From NCBI RefSeq assembly GCF_017591435.1, contig NC_059276.1, forward strand, positions 5,587,776 through 5,651,775: a DNA stretch of 64,000 nucleotides, written 5' to 3'. The notes under the pieces were generated by a model. That model saw nothing but the letters and a program-made list of their open reading frames with translations, had not been told where the DNA came from and made no database searches. A program made the position numbers and the translations under genes. This DNA comes from Portunus trituberculatus (lineage: Eukaryota; Arthropoda; Malacostraca; Decapoda; Portunidae). Below are positions 1 to 11,500 of the stretch, piece by piece (the first letter of the stretch is position 1; each line of letters opens with the position of its first letter).

Positions 1-1100
1 CCGGCCTGGAAAAGGTCACCCTGTGTCAGGAATTTGATTTCAGGTCAGCTGCTGCTCCTTTCTCGAAGGAACAACATCTACTAATACTGCTAATGGCAGC
101 ACTGAGATGATGATGATGATGTTGTTGTTGTTGTTGTTGTTGTTGTTGTGCAGGTTATTTGGAGAGCAGACCTAGCGGCACGCCAGGGCTCAGTCACACC
201 GTCAGTGCGTCCGTCACCTGTGTTCTGACACGGAGCGCGTCACCTACACAGGTGTTGTTTGGATTCACGCTTGTGTTTCTCGTGGTATTTGTTTGTAGAC
301 GCGCAAACAATGCCTGGGAAAACCAAAACTGATTCCAAACCTCCCCTTTGTGGGTTCCGACTTGTTAGAAGAAAGGTTACGTCACCGCTGATTGTGTGTG
401 ATACTGAGTCCACGCGGCCATTATTGTAAAGGCTGCGCCATACGATATGCACAGCAGCAACAGCACCAGCAGCAACAGCAGCAGCAGCAGTAGTAGCACC
501 ATCAGCAGCAGCAGCAACAGGATCAGCAGTAGCACCATCAGTACCAGCAGCAGCAGCACCACCACCACCACCACCACCACCACTATCACCAGCACCAGCA
601 GCAGCACCAGCAGCAGCACCAGCAGCAACAACTCCATCACCACCACCACCACTACTACCACCACCACCACCACAAGCACAACCACCACCACCACCACCAC
701 CACCACCACCACCACCACCACCAGCTGCAGCACAACCACCATGACCACCAGCACCAACAGCAGCACTACTACCACCACCACCACCACCACCACCACCAAC
801 ACTAGGACCAGCAGCAGCAACATTCCTTCCCGTCATGGGACAGCCTTCCCTGTGGTCCTGTCCATGGCGGCAGGACACACCAACACCCTTTCTATATCCC
901 AGCACCACCACCACACTCTGGCCTCTCCGCCGCTGCCGCGCCACACCGCCACTGTCTGCTGGCTACTGTCCCATCGCCGCCCCGCGCATCGCCGTCAGGA
1001 AACACTGGGTAAGCCACAAAGGTAAGCCACAAAACACGACAAACTCCACACACCTAATGTTTGCTTTCTTCTTTCTTTTCAGATTAAGATGTATTTATAC
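1..1100. repeat. Trinucleotide-rich segment: (ATG)n, (GTT)n, long (CAC/CAG)n
   Basis: (ATG)n then (GTT)n occupy about 106-149. From about 450 to 800 there is a compound CAC/CAG/ACT array. The array is open on both strands (Ser/Thr runs on +, Gly/Ala runs on -) but has no recognisable protein flanking it. 820-1030 is GC-richer with two GTAAGC donor-like sites. No gene is claimed. Confidence 0.8.
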
Positions 1101-1101
1101 T

Positions 1102-1102
<1 letters not shown>

Positions 1103-1166
<64 letters not shown>
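1103..1166. repeat. (CT)n microsatellite
   Basis: About 32 CT units before T-rich unique DNA. Confidence 0.95.
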
Positions 1167-1171
<5 letters not shown>

Positions 1172-1217
1172 AAAGTTTCTTTTTTCCTTTTTCCTTACTC
1201 TACGTAATATATTAATT

Positions 1218-1640
1218 TCACGCATCCAAATTGTGCTGTCTGTTGCTTTCATTTCTCTGATTTTTTAGTTTCTTCCAAGCTTTATCTTTTCCCCTTTTAG
1301 CTTCCATACATCTGACATTGTACCAATCTTGTATACTTTTCTTTTCTCTGTAAATAGGTACGTATTTCTCCTTCGTTATATTTCTGTAGGTTAATATTTC
1401 ATATTTCCCCGGTACTGTCTTTCCGTTCATAATGTTCCTCCACTCCATTTCACTTAAGAAATTTCTAGATTTTTCAAAAAATGTCTTGATTTTTCAAAAT
1501 CTGCTCATGCATTATTTAATCTCCCTTTTTTGTAATTTTTTCTATCTTATCACATCCTCTTCCTGCATTTCCAACACTAATGTTACATGGTCACTTCTTT
1601 CCATTGTACTAAATTGTTGTGTGTGTGTATTTACCTAGTT
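1218..1640 (-). mobile_element. LINE fragment: end of endonuclease and linker
   Basis: The - strand reads, with stops and frame breaks, MERSDHVTLVLEM (the SDH-type end of an APE endonuclease) and later WYNVRCMEAKRGKDKAWKK, typical of the region between endonuclease and reverse transcriptase in arthropod non-LTR elements. It is decayed and non-functional. Confidence 0.6.
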
Positions 1641-2030
1641 GTAGTTTTACAGGGCCTGGGCTTTATGCTTGTCTGGCCCCGTCTCCATATCTACGCTTAT
1701 CCAATTTTTCTTTAAAACTATGTACACTCTTTGCTGACAGATCCATAGCCTTTAGTCTCTCCTCATATGTCATCCCTTCAAATTCTAGAACCATTCTTGT
1801 AGCCATTTTTTGTAGTCTCTCCAACTTCCTCATGTGTTTCTTTTTATGAGGGGTCCACACTACTTCTGCATATTCCAATCTGGGTCTTATTACAGTACTT
1901 ATTAATTTCTTCATCATTTCTTTGTCTATGTAGTGAAATGCTACTTCAATATTCCTTAGGAAATTATGTTTCTCTAAAAATTCTATCAATATGGCTTACT
2001 GGTTGATTGTTTTCTACCATCGTCACTCCT
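1641..2030 (-). mobile_element. LINE fragment: reverse transcriptase C-terminal end
   Basis: The - strand encodes LISTVIRPRLEYAEVVWTPH and KLERLQKMATRMV, the thumb-region signature of Jockey/CR1-like reverse transcriptases, then FKEKLDKRRYGDGARQA and a stop. Only the last ~110 residues are present. Confidence 0.8.
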
Positions 2031-2139
2031 AAGTCCTTTTCTTTTTTTACTTTCTCCAGTTCTACTCCATCTCCCATCTATAGATTCCCACGGGTCGTCT
2101 TTCACTCTTTCCCATTTCCATGACATGGCTTTTGTTCTA

Positions 2140-2145
<6 letters not shown>

Positions 2146-2186
<41 letters not shown>

Positions 2187-2187
2187 T
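2146..2187. repeat. (TG)n microsatellite
   Basis: About 20 GT units upstream of VARS2. Confidence 0.95.
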
Positions 2188-2406
2188 ATACTGTACCTGT
2201 CTATCTATGTTGTGCACTGCCTCCTAGCCATTGTTGTACTATACGATGTTGTATTAATCTGTACTAGGGTCTCCTAAAAATTTCCCATCTTCTACCAGTC
2301 TCCCCTTCCCCGCATGCCTTAACCCAGACCCAGACCCAGAGAGATGTAAACAAACACAGGTTTCAGATTTGACCTAGGGGTGATTTTGTCACTTTTCAGA
2401 GGGGCA

Positions 2407-2515
2407 ATGGGTCTGTACATGTGTGAGGCGGTGAGGGGCGTGGCCAGGGGGCGGCTAGCGGCGTGTGTCACCAGGGAACTGTGTACTAACGTAAAAAGGG
2501 CACCTGTCAAAAAAG
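2407..2515 (+). CDS. VARS2: VARS2 exon 1: mitochondrial presequence
   Basis: The first ATG of the open frame lies at 2407 and gives 36 residues rich in Arg, Ala and Val (MGLYMCEAVRGVARGR...), ending in KK before GTGAGG. Joined in phase 1 to exon 2 this makes KKD, which aligns with the KKD...P.AYSP segment at the start of the human VARS cores. An acceptor-like TTTTCAG at 2391-2399 leaves room for a 5' UTR intron. Confidence 0.82.
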
Positions 2516-5500
2516 GTGAGGCCGGCTTCCGCATTGTTATACTGTGTTTATTTATTTATGTATTTATTTTCCTATGGCTGATGCGCAGAATAACTACTCC
2601 CGACTGATCTATCTAATATTCTGTTTATAAATAGGCTTAACACAGTGGTTACATCATTAGGTTAGTTTATGTTAGGTTTTGATTAGGTTAGACTGTTAGG
2701 CAAGCTTTGGTTATGTCAATTTAGGTTAGTTTGATATACAATACACATGACTGGAGAGGTAAACTATGCCAACAAAATATTTAAGGTCCACATTCCCACA
2801 GATCTGTCAAAGCCAATGGCCACAGCATACAACCCAGGGGAGGTGGAACAAGGCTGGTACTGCTGGTGGGAGGATCACGGCTTTTTTCGACGATCTGATG
2901 CACAGGAGAAATTTGTGATGGCTTTCCCTCCCCCTAACGTGACCGGCTCCCTCCACCTCGGCCACGCTCTCACCTGCTCTATCCAGGATGCTGTTGCCCG
3001 ATGGTTTGCGTTGTCTTGTTCTATTTTTTTGCTCGTAGTTGTAGATGTGATTGTTTTTGTTTTTACTCGCTAAATTTGCAGTTTCAACCAATATACTCTA
3101 TCTTATATTTCTTTTTCTCTATGTCTAATAAGTTTGGGGACCTCCTGGGAAAGTGTGGTTTTAGAGTGAGGAAACCTAACCTAACCTAACCTAAATTCTG
3201 TCCTTAAGTTATTATAAATTTCCAGTAGGGTAAAATGGGGTTAGAAATACTCGTAGAATCGTGTTCTATACTGTGAGAATGTGTATAGCTACGTGTGGTG
3301 TATTGGTTGAAACTACAACAATACCTTTTATTTATATGGGTGTCTCTTTTCTGTGTTCTTAATGTCACGTCAGGTCAGGTGTAGGTGAGGAAGCTTTTGT
3401 ATCAGCACTTCCTTGTTCTCATCTTTTTATTCTGCTATGTCCATTAGGTTCTGCTGACTTTTTTCTTCTTCCACATTGCATACACTATTTCTTCTCTTGT
3501 ATCCTTAGTCTGTTTCATTATGCTATTTAGAGGACGGGTAATTATGTAGTTGTGGTATTTAAAGTTGTTTCTATGTTCTTAATGTATTGTCTCTCAGTCT
3601 TTTTTAGAGAACATTTATATAATTGTGTTTTTAAAGTTTTTTTTTTTTTTTTATTGTTTTATTGTATTGTTTTCCCATTAGATTATGTTTCTTAAGGCCA
3701 CAAGTATTATTATTATTATGGGTTCTCAAAGCTGTTTTTTCCAGATTCTTGCTTAATTTTTACTAGAACCTCAAAAACACCATTGGGTACTCATGTTAAC
3801 CTCCATTAGAAGATTTTAAAAGTAGCCAAGATTATTTGCAAGAAAGTTAAGAGAAAAGACTTGAAATTATTTAGAAACTTTAGTAATAGTCTCATAAATG
3901 TCTCTTGTAAAAATGTCTCTTTCTCACCCTCATTCTCTCTCACAGGCAGCAGATGCAGGGTAGTCATGTGGTGTTCATCCCAGGGGCAGACCATGCAGGG
4001 ATAGCAACACAGGTGGTGGTGGAGAGGCATCTTTGGGACACACAGGGGAAGACAAAACACGACATTGGTAGAAAGAAGTGAGTCCCGCCTTGTACCGCTG
4101 AGAAAAACAAACTTATAGACTGATGTAAATGAAAAACTATCCGTGTGTGTGTTGAAATAGTTCAGTTTTCCGTTTTGTAGGAAGTAAAGTAAGTAGGATT
4201 AACTTGTACATTTATAGGACAAACTTGTATATTTGTAGGAATCTTGCCTTGTACTATTGAGAAAAACCAACCTTGTGGAGACTGACGGAAATTAAAATCT
4301 ATGTACGTGTGTGTTTAAATAGTTCACCAGTTTGTTTTCTTGGTGAAGTTAACTGATTAAGACTAACCTGTACATTTAAAAGACAAACATGCATCTTGTA
4401 CTGCTGAGAAAACTAAGCTTGGAGAAACTGATGGAAATGCAATCTATGTGTGTGCATATTAAAATAGTTAACCCACTTTCATTTTCTTAGGGAAGTAAGC
4501 TGAGTTGGACTAACCTGTACATTTAAAAAGACAAACTTACATCCTTTCCAGGTTTGTTGACGAAGTATGGAGGTGGAAAGAGGAGAAAGGAACAATGATA
4601 TTTGACCAGTTACGGCGTTTGGGAACATCACTAGATTGGGACAGAGCTGTGTTTACTATGGATGAGGTGAGAGGCTGCCCAATCCATCTGTCTGTCTGTC
4701 TGTAAGCATATCTATCCTCGACAAAAGCATAATCAAACCACCTTCCCACACAGCACATGAATCAAGCAGTGACTGAGGCATTTATCCGTCTGTATGATGC
4801 TGGACTGGTGTACCGCAAGGAGGCACTGGTGAACTGGTGCTGCAGCCTTCAGTCAGCCATCTCGGACATTGAAGTGGACCACCTACACTTGACAGGTCCC
4901 ACAGAGCTCATAGTCCCCGGGTACAGTGAACCAGTCACCTTTGGGAAGATGTACGACTTTGCTTACAGATTGGCAGACTCGGGTAGGTGAATAGGGACCA
5001 GTCAGCTACACAAGTGGTGAATTGGGAACTAAATAGGGGTTTGTAAGTGGTAAAGGGGATTCTGAATAGATTAATTGATGTAACTTTGACTGCCATACAC
5101 AGTTAAGTAGTGGAGAGGAACATAACTCTCTCATATTGAAATTTTCCTCTTCTTTTCACCTCATTTTGTGATTATATGCTTTTTCTTTCCCTTTCTCTCT
5201 GTAATTTATTTTGGTTATATTTGTACCACCTTCCTTCTTTCCTTCCTTTCTTTCTAACTTTCTTACCTTTCTTTCTTTCTGACTCACATATTGAAATTTT
5301 CCTTTTTTTTCTTCATTTTGTGATTATATGCTTTTCTTTACCTTCCTCTGCAATTTACTTTGATTATTTGTACCATCTTCCTTCCTTCCCAACCTTACTT
5401 CCTTCCTTCCCAACCTTCCTTCCTTCCTTCCTTCCTTCCTTCCTTCCTTCCTTCCTTCCTTCCTTCCTTCCTTCCTTCCTTCCTTCCTCCCTCCCTCCCT

Positions 5501-8500
5501 CCCTCCCTCCCTCCCTCCCTCCTTCCCTCCCTCCTTCCTGTCTCTGTCTGTCTTCCCCCATCTGACCCAACCCAACACTCCCACCAGAGGAAGAAGTCAT
5601 TGTGAGCACTACACGGCCAGAGACAATGCTGGGAGACACTGCTGTAATGGTTCACCCTGAGGACCCTCGCTACACACACCTCCATTCCCGACACCTGCTT
5701 CATCCACTACGCCGAGAGACCATACCTGTGATTACTGACTCTGTGGTTGACCCAGAGTTTGGTACAGGTGTGTGTGTGGTGAGATGCTGTGGAATGGTGA
5801 TGGTTTGGTGGTGCTGGTGATGTTTTTTGGGTTTTTAGTATATTTTTGTTGATTTTGTTAGCTTTTTTTTAGTGTTGTGGATGTTGAAGAATGACGTGGC
5901 AGAAATAGAGGTGAAGTTTTGCTGGTTTCTAGTTTATTTTTTGTTTTTTTTCATATATTTTTTTTTTTTTTGGATTGGTGATGCAAGGTGAGAATAATGG
6001 TTAGTGGTGATTGTGGTGTTTATTTGTGCTTTCTGGTGTTGTATGTGAGGAATAATGATGTTGAATTAAGTAAAGGATACTGGCGGTAATTTTTCTTTAG
6101 TGTTCTGTTGTATTTTGTAAAAGTTTTCACTCATGTCTTTGCAGTAAGTTGGGTAGATAGAGAATAATAATGTGATGAAAGGAATGATGTTTTCTAAGGC
6201 TTTTCCAATTCTTCTAATCTTTCTCATTCTTTATTAATAAGATTGAGATTTATGCTCATCATCAGAAACACTTTGCTCTTTCACCACAAGTTTTCCAAGA
6301 CCACAGAGACGACTAGCTAGGTTTTCAAGACAGTTTCTCCTTATAATAATCTAAAAATCTTGCCAATTAATCACCAGAACCATAAAAAAATATCCTTAAA
6401 AACATGAACATCCTCAACTAAAGCCTCTGGAAAGTAATGATGGTGAGAGATCAAAGCATTTAAGTATACTGGCCTTACACACATGAATCAACACAACTAA
6501 CCAAACCCGCACAGCTCAACGTTTCAAAGTACATGAGAAACTGAGGTGAATAAATCTACATAGAGGCAGTAATAGTTTAACACATACAGTTTAATACATA
6601 GCAGTTTGATACATACTTTATCCATTATGATAGGTTAGGCGAGGTTAGGTTCAACTAGTACTGGGTTGGGTTGGGTTAAGTTTGGTTACGTTAGGTTAGA
6701 TTATGTTATGTTAGTTTAGATTACATTGTTAGGTTAGGTTTCAATAGATTAGGTTACTTTAGGTTGGCTTACATAAGATTAATGATGAGAAATACCAACA
6801 GAGGAAGAAGATATTTGTTCCAGACCTTTGGCTAATTTTTTATTTTTAAGGGAACTGGAATCCAAGTGGGCCTTTTTTTAAATCTTTTGTTGCCCTTGGC
6901 CAGCTTTCCCTCTTGCATGAAAAAAAAGAAAGTATAGTAACCCGACATTCAATTCCCAGGTGCAGTAAAGGTCACGCCAGGTCACAGCCACGAGGACTGT
7001 CAGGTTGGGGAGAGACACAACCTTCCGTTCCATTCCATTCTTGATGGCAGCGGAAAGATCACCAATGTTGTGCCAGAGTTTGAGGTTAGTGAAGGGAGAT
7101 TATGTCTATGTTCTGAAATGTTTCTTACAGCTATTTTCCAAGCTCACAGAGATTAATTGCTGGGTCCTCAAGACTATTTTTCTCAATAATGATTTAGAAA
7201 CATTAAAACATTTTTAGAAGCCCATGTAACTTTACTAGGAACATTTTTAGGCCACAGAGATGATTAGCTGAGTTTTCAAGAGTGTTTCTCCTTTTGATGT
7301 AGAAATCTTATCAATTTTTCAGTGAAAATATGAAATCATTCTTTAAACCTTTGCATCTTCACCTAGAGCACTTTTTAAGGTTATAGATGATTATCCTGGT
7401 TTTTCGCTTTAATAATAAAGAAAATCTTATTAATCTACCACTGAAACAAAAATCACCCTTAAAAGCCTGTGTAGCTTCAATTAGAACCTTTTGAAATAAT
7501 TAAGATCTAGCACTAGGATGTTTCAGAATACAGGTCTTTGATATGTGAAAGTAAATAACAGTGTTCATCATGGTTCTTGGGGTATGATAGCATTTGTCAA
7601 GTCATCCTAATTGTATCACCAGTGTTGTCTGCAGCATTGACCCCATGAGTACTGTGATGTGTGTTCATATTAGTTTTGCTTACTATTTGGCAATTTTACA
7701 CTGCTACAAAAACTTATGTGTGGATTAAAATAGTGAAGACTCTAGCCATTAAACTTGTGACCTCCATAGACCCTTCCTAATGTTGATAAAATGGTCTAAT
7801 CATACACAAATCTCAAGGTAAAAATGTTTTCCAGTATTGAAGAGGTTAAACACCACAGAGACTTGAGTGATGGTGGGTAGTGAGTCCCAGTAATAGTATG
7901 CATTAAGTCCTCACACTCTTAATTGCATCATCACTATTAATCACCACAGGGGTTTGTTTCCTCCACAGGGTTTGGCGAGATTTGAGGCACGAGGGGCAGT
8001 GCTGAGGGCTCTGTCAGCACTGGGGCTGTACAGAGGGTGCCGTGCCCACCCCATGATGGTGCCTCGCTGCAGCAGGACTCAGGATGTCATTGAGCCTGTG
8101 CTGAGGCCACAGTGGTGAGTAGATGTGGGTATTATAGAAGATACTAGTATGTTAGTATTATGATTAGCTACATAACTGCCCTTCTGATCCTGTTAACTGC
8201 ATGCCTCCTCTCCTTGCTATACAGGACTTTCTTCTTTTCTCACCTTTTTTCAATTAACTTCTCTAGTGTGAAAGTTAACTAGTATTCATAATCATTCTCC
8301 CCTTTCTCTGGTAAATTCAAGAACTTCCTGACTGCTTCTGTATATCCTCCTTCCTTCCTCCTATTTCAAGAGGAGGTTTCAAGACACTCATCTTTCAATT
8401 TTTGATGATTCCTTGACATCTTTTTTGGGAATGGCAACAGAGTGTGATTTTCTTTCCCTTGTATTTCTCATTTCCCTTGTCCTGTTACCTTCTTACACAA

Positions 8501-11500
8501 AGAAGATAAATAAACACTTACTTTAACATACTCACAGGTTCGTTCACTGCAAGGAGCTGGCACAGGAGGCATCTGAGGCTGTGCAGAATGGCTGTCTTTC
8601 CCTAGTGCCAGAGCTGCATAGGAAATCATGGCACAGCTGGCTGGACAACATCACAGACTGGTGTGTCTCCCGGCAGCTTTGGTGGGGCCACAGAATTCCG
8701 GTGTACCATGTCACTGCAGTAGATGGTCGAGAAGCGTGGGTGGCAGCTGGCTCGGAGGAGGATGCGAGGAGGAAGGCTATGGAGAAGGAAGGTGTGTTTG
8801 TGTTACTCTATTGTGTGTTTACCTGGTATTAGTTTGCCAGGGTTGCTATATTAGTGAATACTTAATCCTTTTATATCTTTCCATCAGTTTGTGTACATTT
8901 TTTGTCTGTATTCTATTTTTTTATTATTATTTTTTTTAATTATGGCCTATAGCACCCTTAGGCATACTTGAAGAATATGTATAGGAAGTGCTGTTGAACT
9001 TCCACCCATTAGTGGTGCAGGCAATTTTATATATAGTGGTACCCATATTAGGGCCCATATCACCACCCAAGTGCATTTTTGGTGTGACCACCTAGAACCT
9101 TGCCTTCATGATGTCATGTAGGTAACTTTAAACCACTTGACAAATGGCATAGTTGTTTGTTCCTATTACTTGTATGTCTGTGAGGCAAAACTGTACCTTT
9201 TAATAGTTTTTATTCCTACAGTTAAGGTATATTTCTTCTCTTCTAATTTATTCTGGGTACCTTATACGTATATTTATATAGAGTAAAAAATTGCACTACT
9301 TTAAAGAAAAAAATCATACAACAATAGATAAACCACTAAATAACTCTCAAACAGCTACAGTGATAACAGCAACTTTGTCATTCTGTGTTGTTCCTCAGGC
9401 ATGTCCTTGGATTCAATCACCTCCACCCAGCAGGAGGAAGATGTGCTGGACACCTGGTTCTCCTCCGGCCTGTTCCCCTTTGCTGCTCTGGGCTGGCCGG
9501 GTCAAGAGAGGGGAGGGACCACATCTGACCTTGATCGCTTCTACCCAACAACCTTGGTGGAAACTGGTCATGACATCCTTTTCTTCTGGGTGGCTCGGAT
9601 GGTGATGCTGGGACTCAACCTGACGGGGAGGCTTCCCTTTGAGGTGTGGCTCTGTTGGTCTGGCTCTCCTGGTCTTTTTCTGTTTGTTTTCTCTCTTATT
9701 TTTGTTTTTCTGTCTTACTTGGTATCAGAAACTCAAACTGATTTGTTATTTGAGGTGATGTCTGTTGTTTTTTAAGTTTTTCCCATGTTTTTCATTCATG
9801 AAGTCTGAATAATTTATATCATACCTGTGCCTCTATCCCTAGACTGTGTTACTGCATGGCCTGCTGTGTGACGCTGGTGGCCACAAGATGTCCAAGTCCC
9901 GCGGCAATGTGATCGACCCTCTGGATGTCATCAGTGGGGCGTCTCTGGAGGTGTGTGACTAGTACAGGAATGTGTGTTGTGTTGTATTGGTGTCTGTTGG
10001 CCGTAATGAGAGGTAGACTAACAGGAATTGATGGTGGATATTTGTAACTTTATCCATAAATTTTTGTGAATGAGTGCTGTAAGAGAGAAAGAAGATGAGG
10101 TTTTTTAGTTGTTACTGTTTTCTTAGTGGTGAAATATTGTTTTTAATTCAGTTTCCTCTTTTTTCATTTCTTTCTTCTGTCTTTTCATCATTTTTTTTTT
10201 TACTTCTTTACATCCATTTCCTTGTGTATCATCTGTTTTCTTATGTTTTACCTTATCTCATCTTTTTTTATACCTCTTCTCATCTCCACTACCTTTCCTT
10301 CTCTCTCTCATCCCCTCTTGTGTATCTTTTTCTCATGTTCACTTCCAAAATCCTGCTTATATTATCTGTTCTCTTCTGTTTTTCACCTTATCACCTTCTG
10401 TACCTCCTCTCATCCCTTCTCACATTTCTTATCTTTCTAATTTCTTATTCATTTGATCTATTCTCTTCTGTTTTTCTTACCTTATCTCCTTTTTCTTTTC
10501 TCATCCCTTCTTTTGTATCCTCTTATCACTTTCTCTCTCTTTCAGGTGCTGTGCAAGAGGGTGGAGGGCAGCCTGAATGCAGAAGAGGTCCTCAATGGTA
10601 TTAGGAGAAACTTCCCTGCTGGCATCCCTGAGTGTGGAGCTGATGCACTGAGATATACCCTGTGCTCTACTAACTTCAAGAGTGAGTGTGTTGGATGAAT
10701 AGATGAATGATGTGTGTGTGTGTATGTGTGTGGTGTGGTGTGGTAGTTTGTCTGGGCCTTGTTTGAGGATACTGGATTGGTTTGTGTGTGAATAGACAGA
10801 GGAGAGGTAAGATTTTAGTGAGTGTTTGTTATTTTAGGGCTGGAATGTTTCTGTTCTCCATCAAAAGTTAAAAGAAAAAGTCGTGAATGAGTGTAAATGT
10901 TAAAGTTATGTGTCTTGGTATATGTATGAGATAAGACTTTAGTTTGTGCATTTGTAAAGTTATGCCAGGAGTGATTCTCATCTCCATCTTGGGGTAAGGG
11001 ATAGAGAATTATGAATGCTTGTAAATGTGAATATTATATGCCTTGTATTTGTATGCATAGGTGATAAGATTATAGTGAGTGCATTTGTAAAGTTAAGTCA
11101 GGAATACTTCTCTTCTCCCATCAAGAGCTAAAGAATAGAGAAAAATTAGTGTGTGTAAATATGAGTTACGTACCTTGTCTTGATATACAATTGCACAGTT
11201 CTCATAAAACTTTCCCACCAGACCAGCTACTAAACATCGACGTCACTCGCATGGAGCAGAACAAGTTTTTTGGCAACAAGATCTGGCAGACGGTGAGGTT
11301 CCTGCTGTCAGCGCTGGACAAGGTGGCTGATGGGGGAGTGCCCTGCGACTCACCTCTTCAGGAATCACACAGGTGGGAGGTCTTGGCTTACACTGGAGGT
11401 GAATTTTTTTTTAGTTGTTGCTGTTTTCTTAGTGGTGAAAAATTGTGTTTGTAATTAAGTTTTTCTTTTTTTTTCAATTTTTTCTTTTCCTTTTTACCCT

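Noticed and set aside
240..944. Gly/Ala-rich 234-codon frame on the - strand
   Set aside because: It is the reverse reading of the CAC/CAG microsatellite, with no conserved sequence around it.
2747..3073. ATG at 2747 as start of a cytosolic valyl-tRNA synthetase
   Set aside because: The codons before 2802 (NYANKIFKVHIPT) do not match homologues, whereas splicing from 2515 to 2802 restores a conserved KKD...P motif and adds a presequence.
10095..10604. 169-codon Phe/Leu/Ser-rich frame
   Set aside because: It is pyrimidine-rich intron running into VARS2 exon 12 in the wrong frame.
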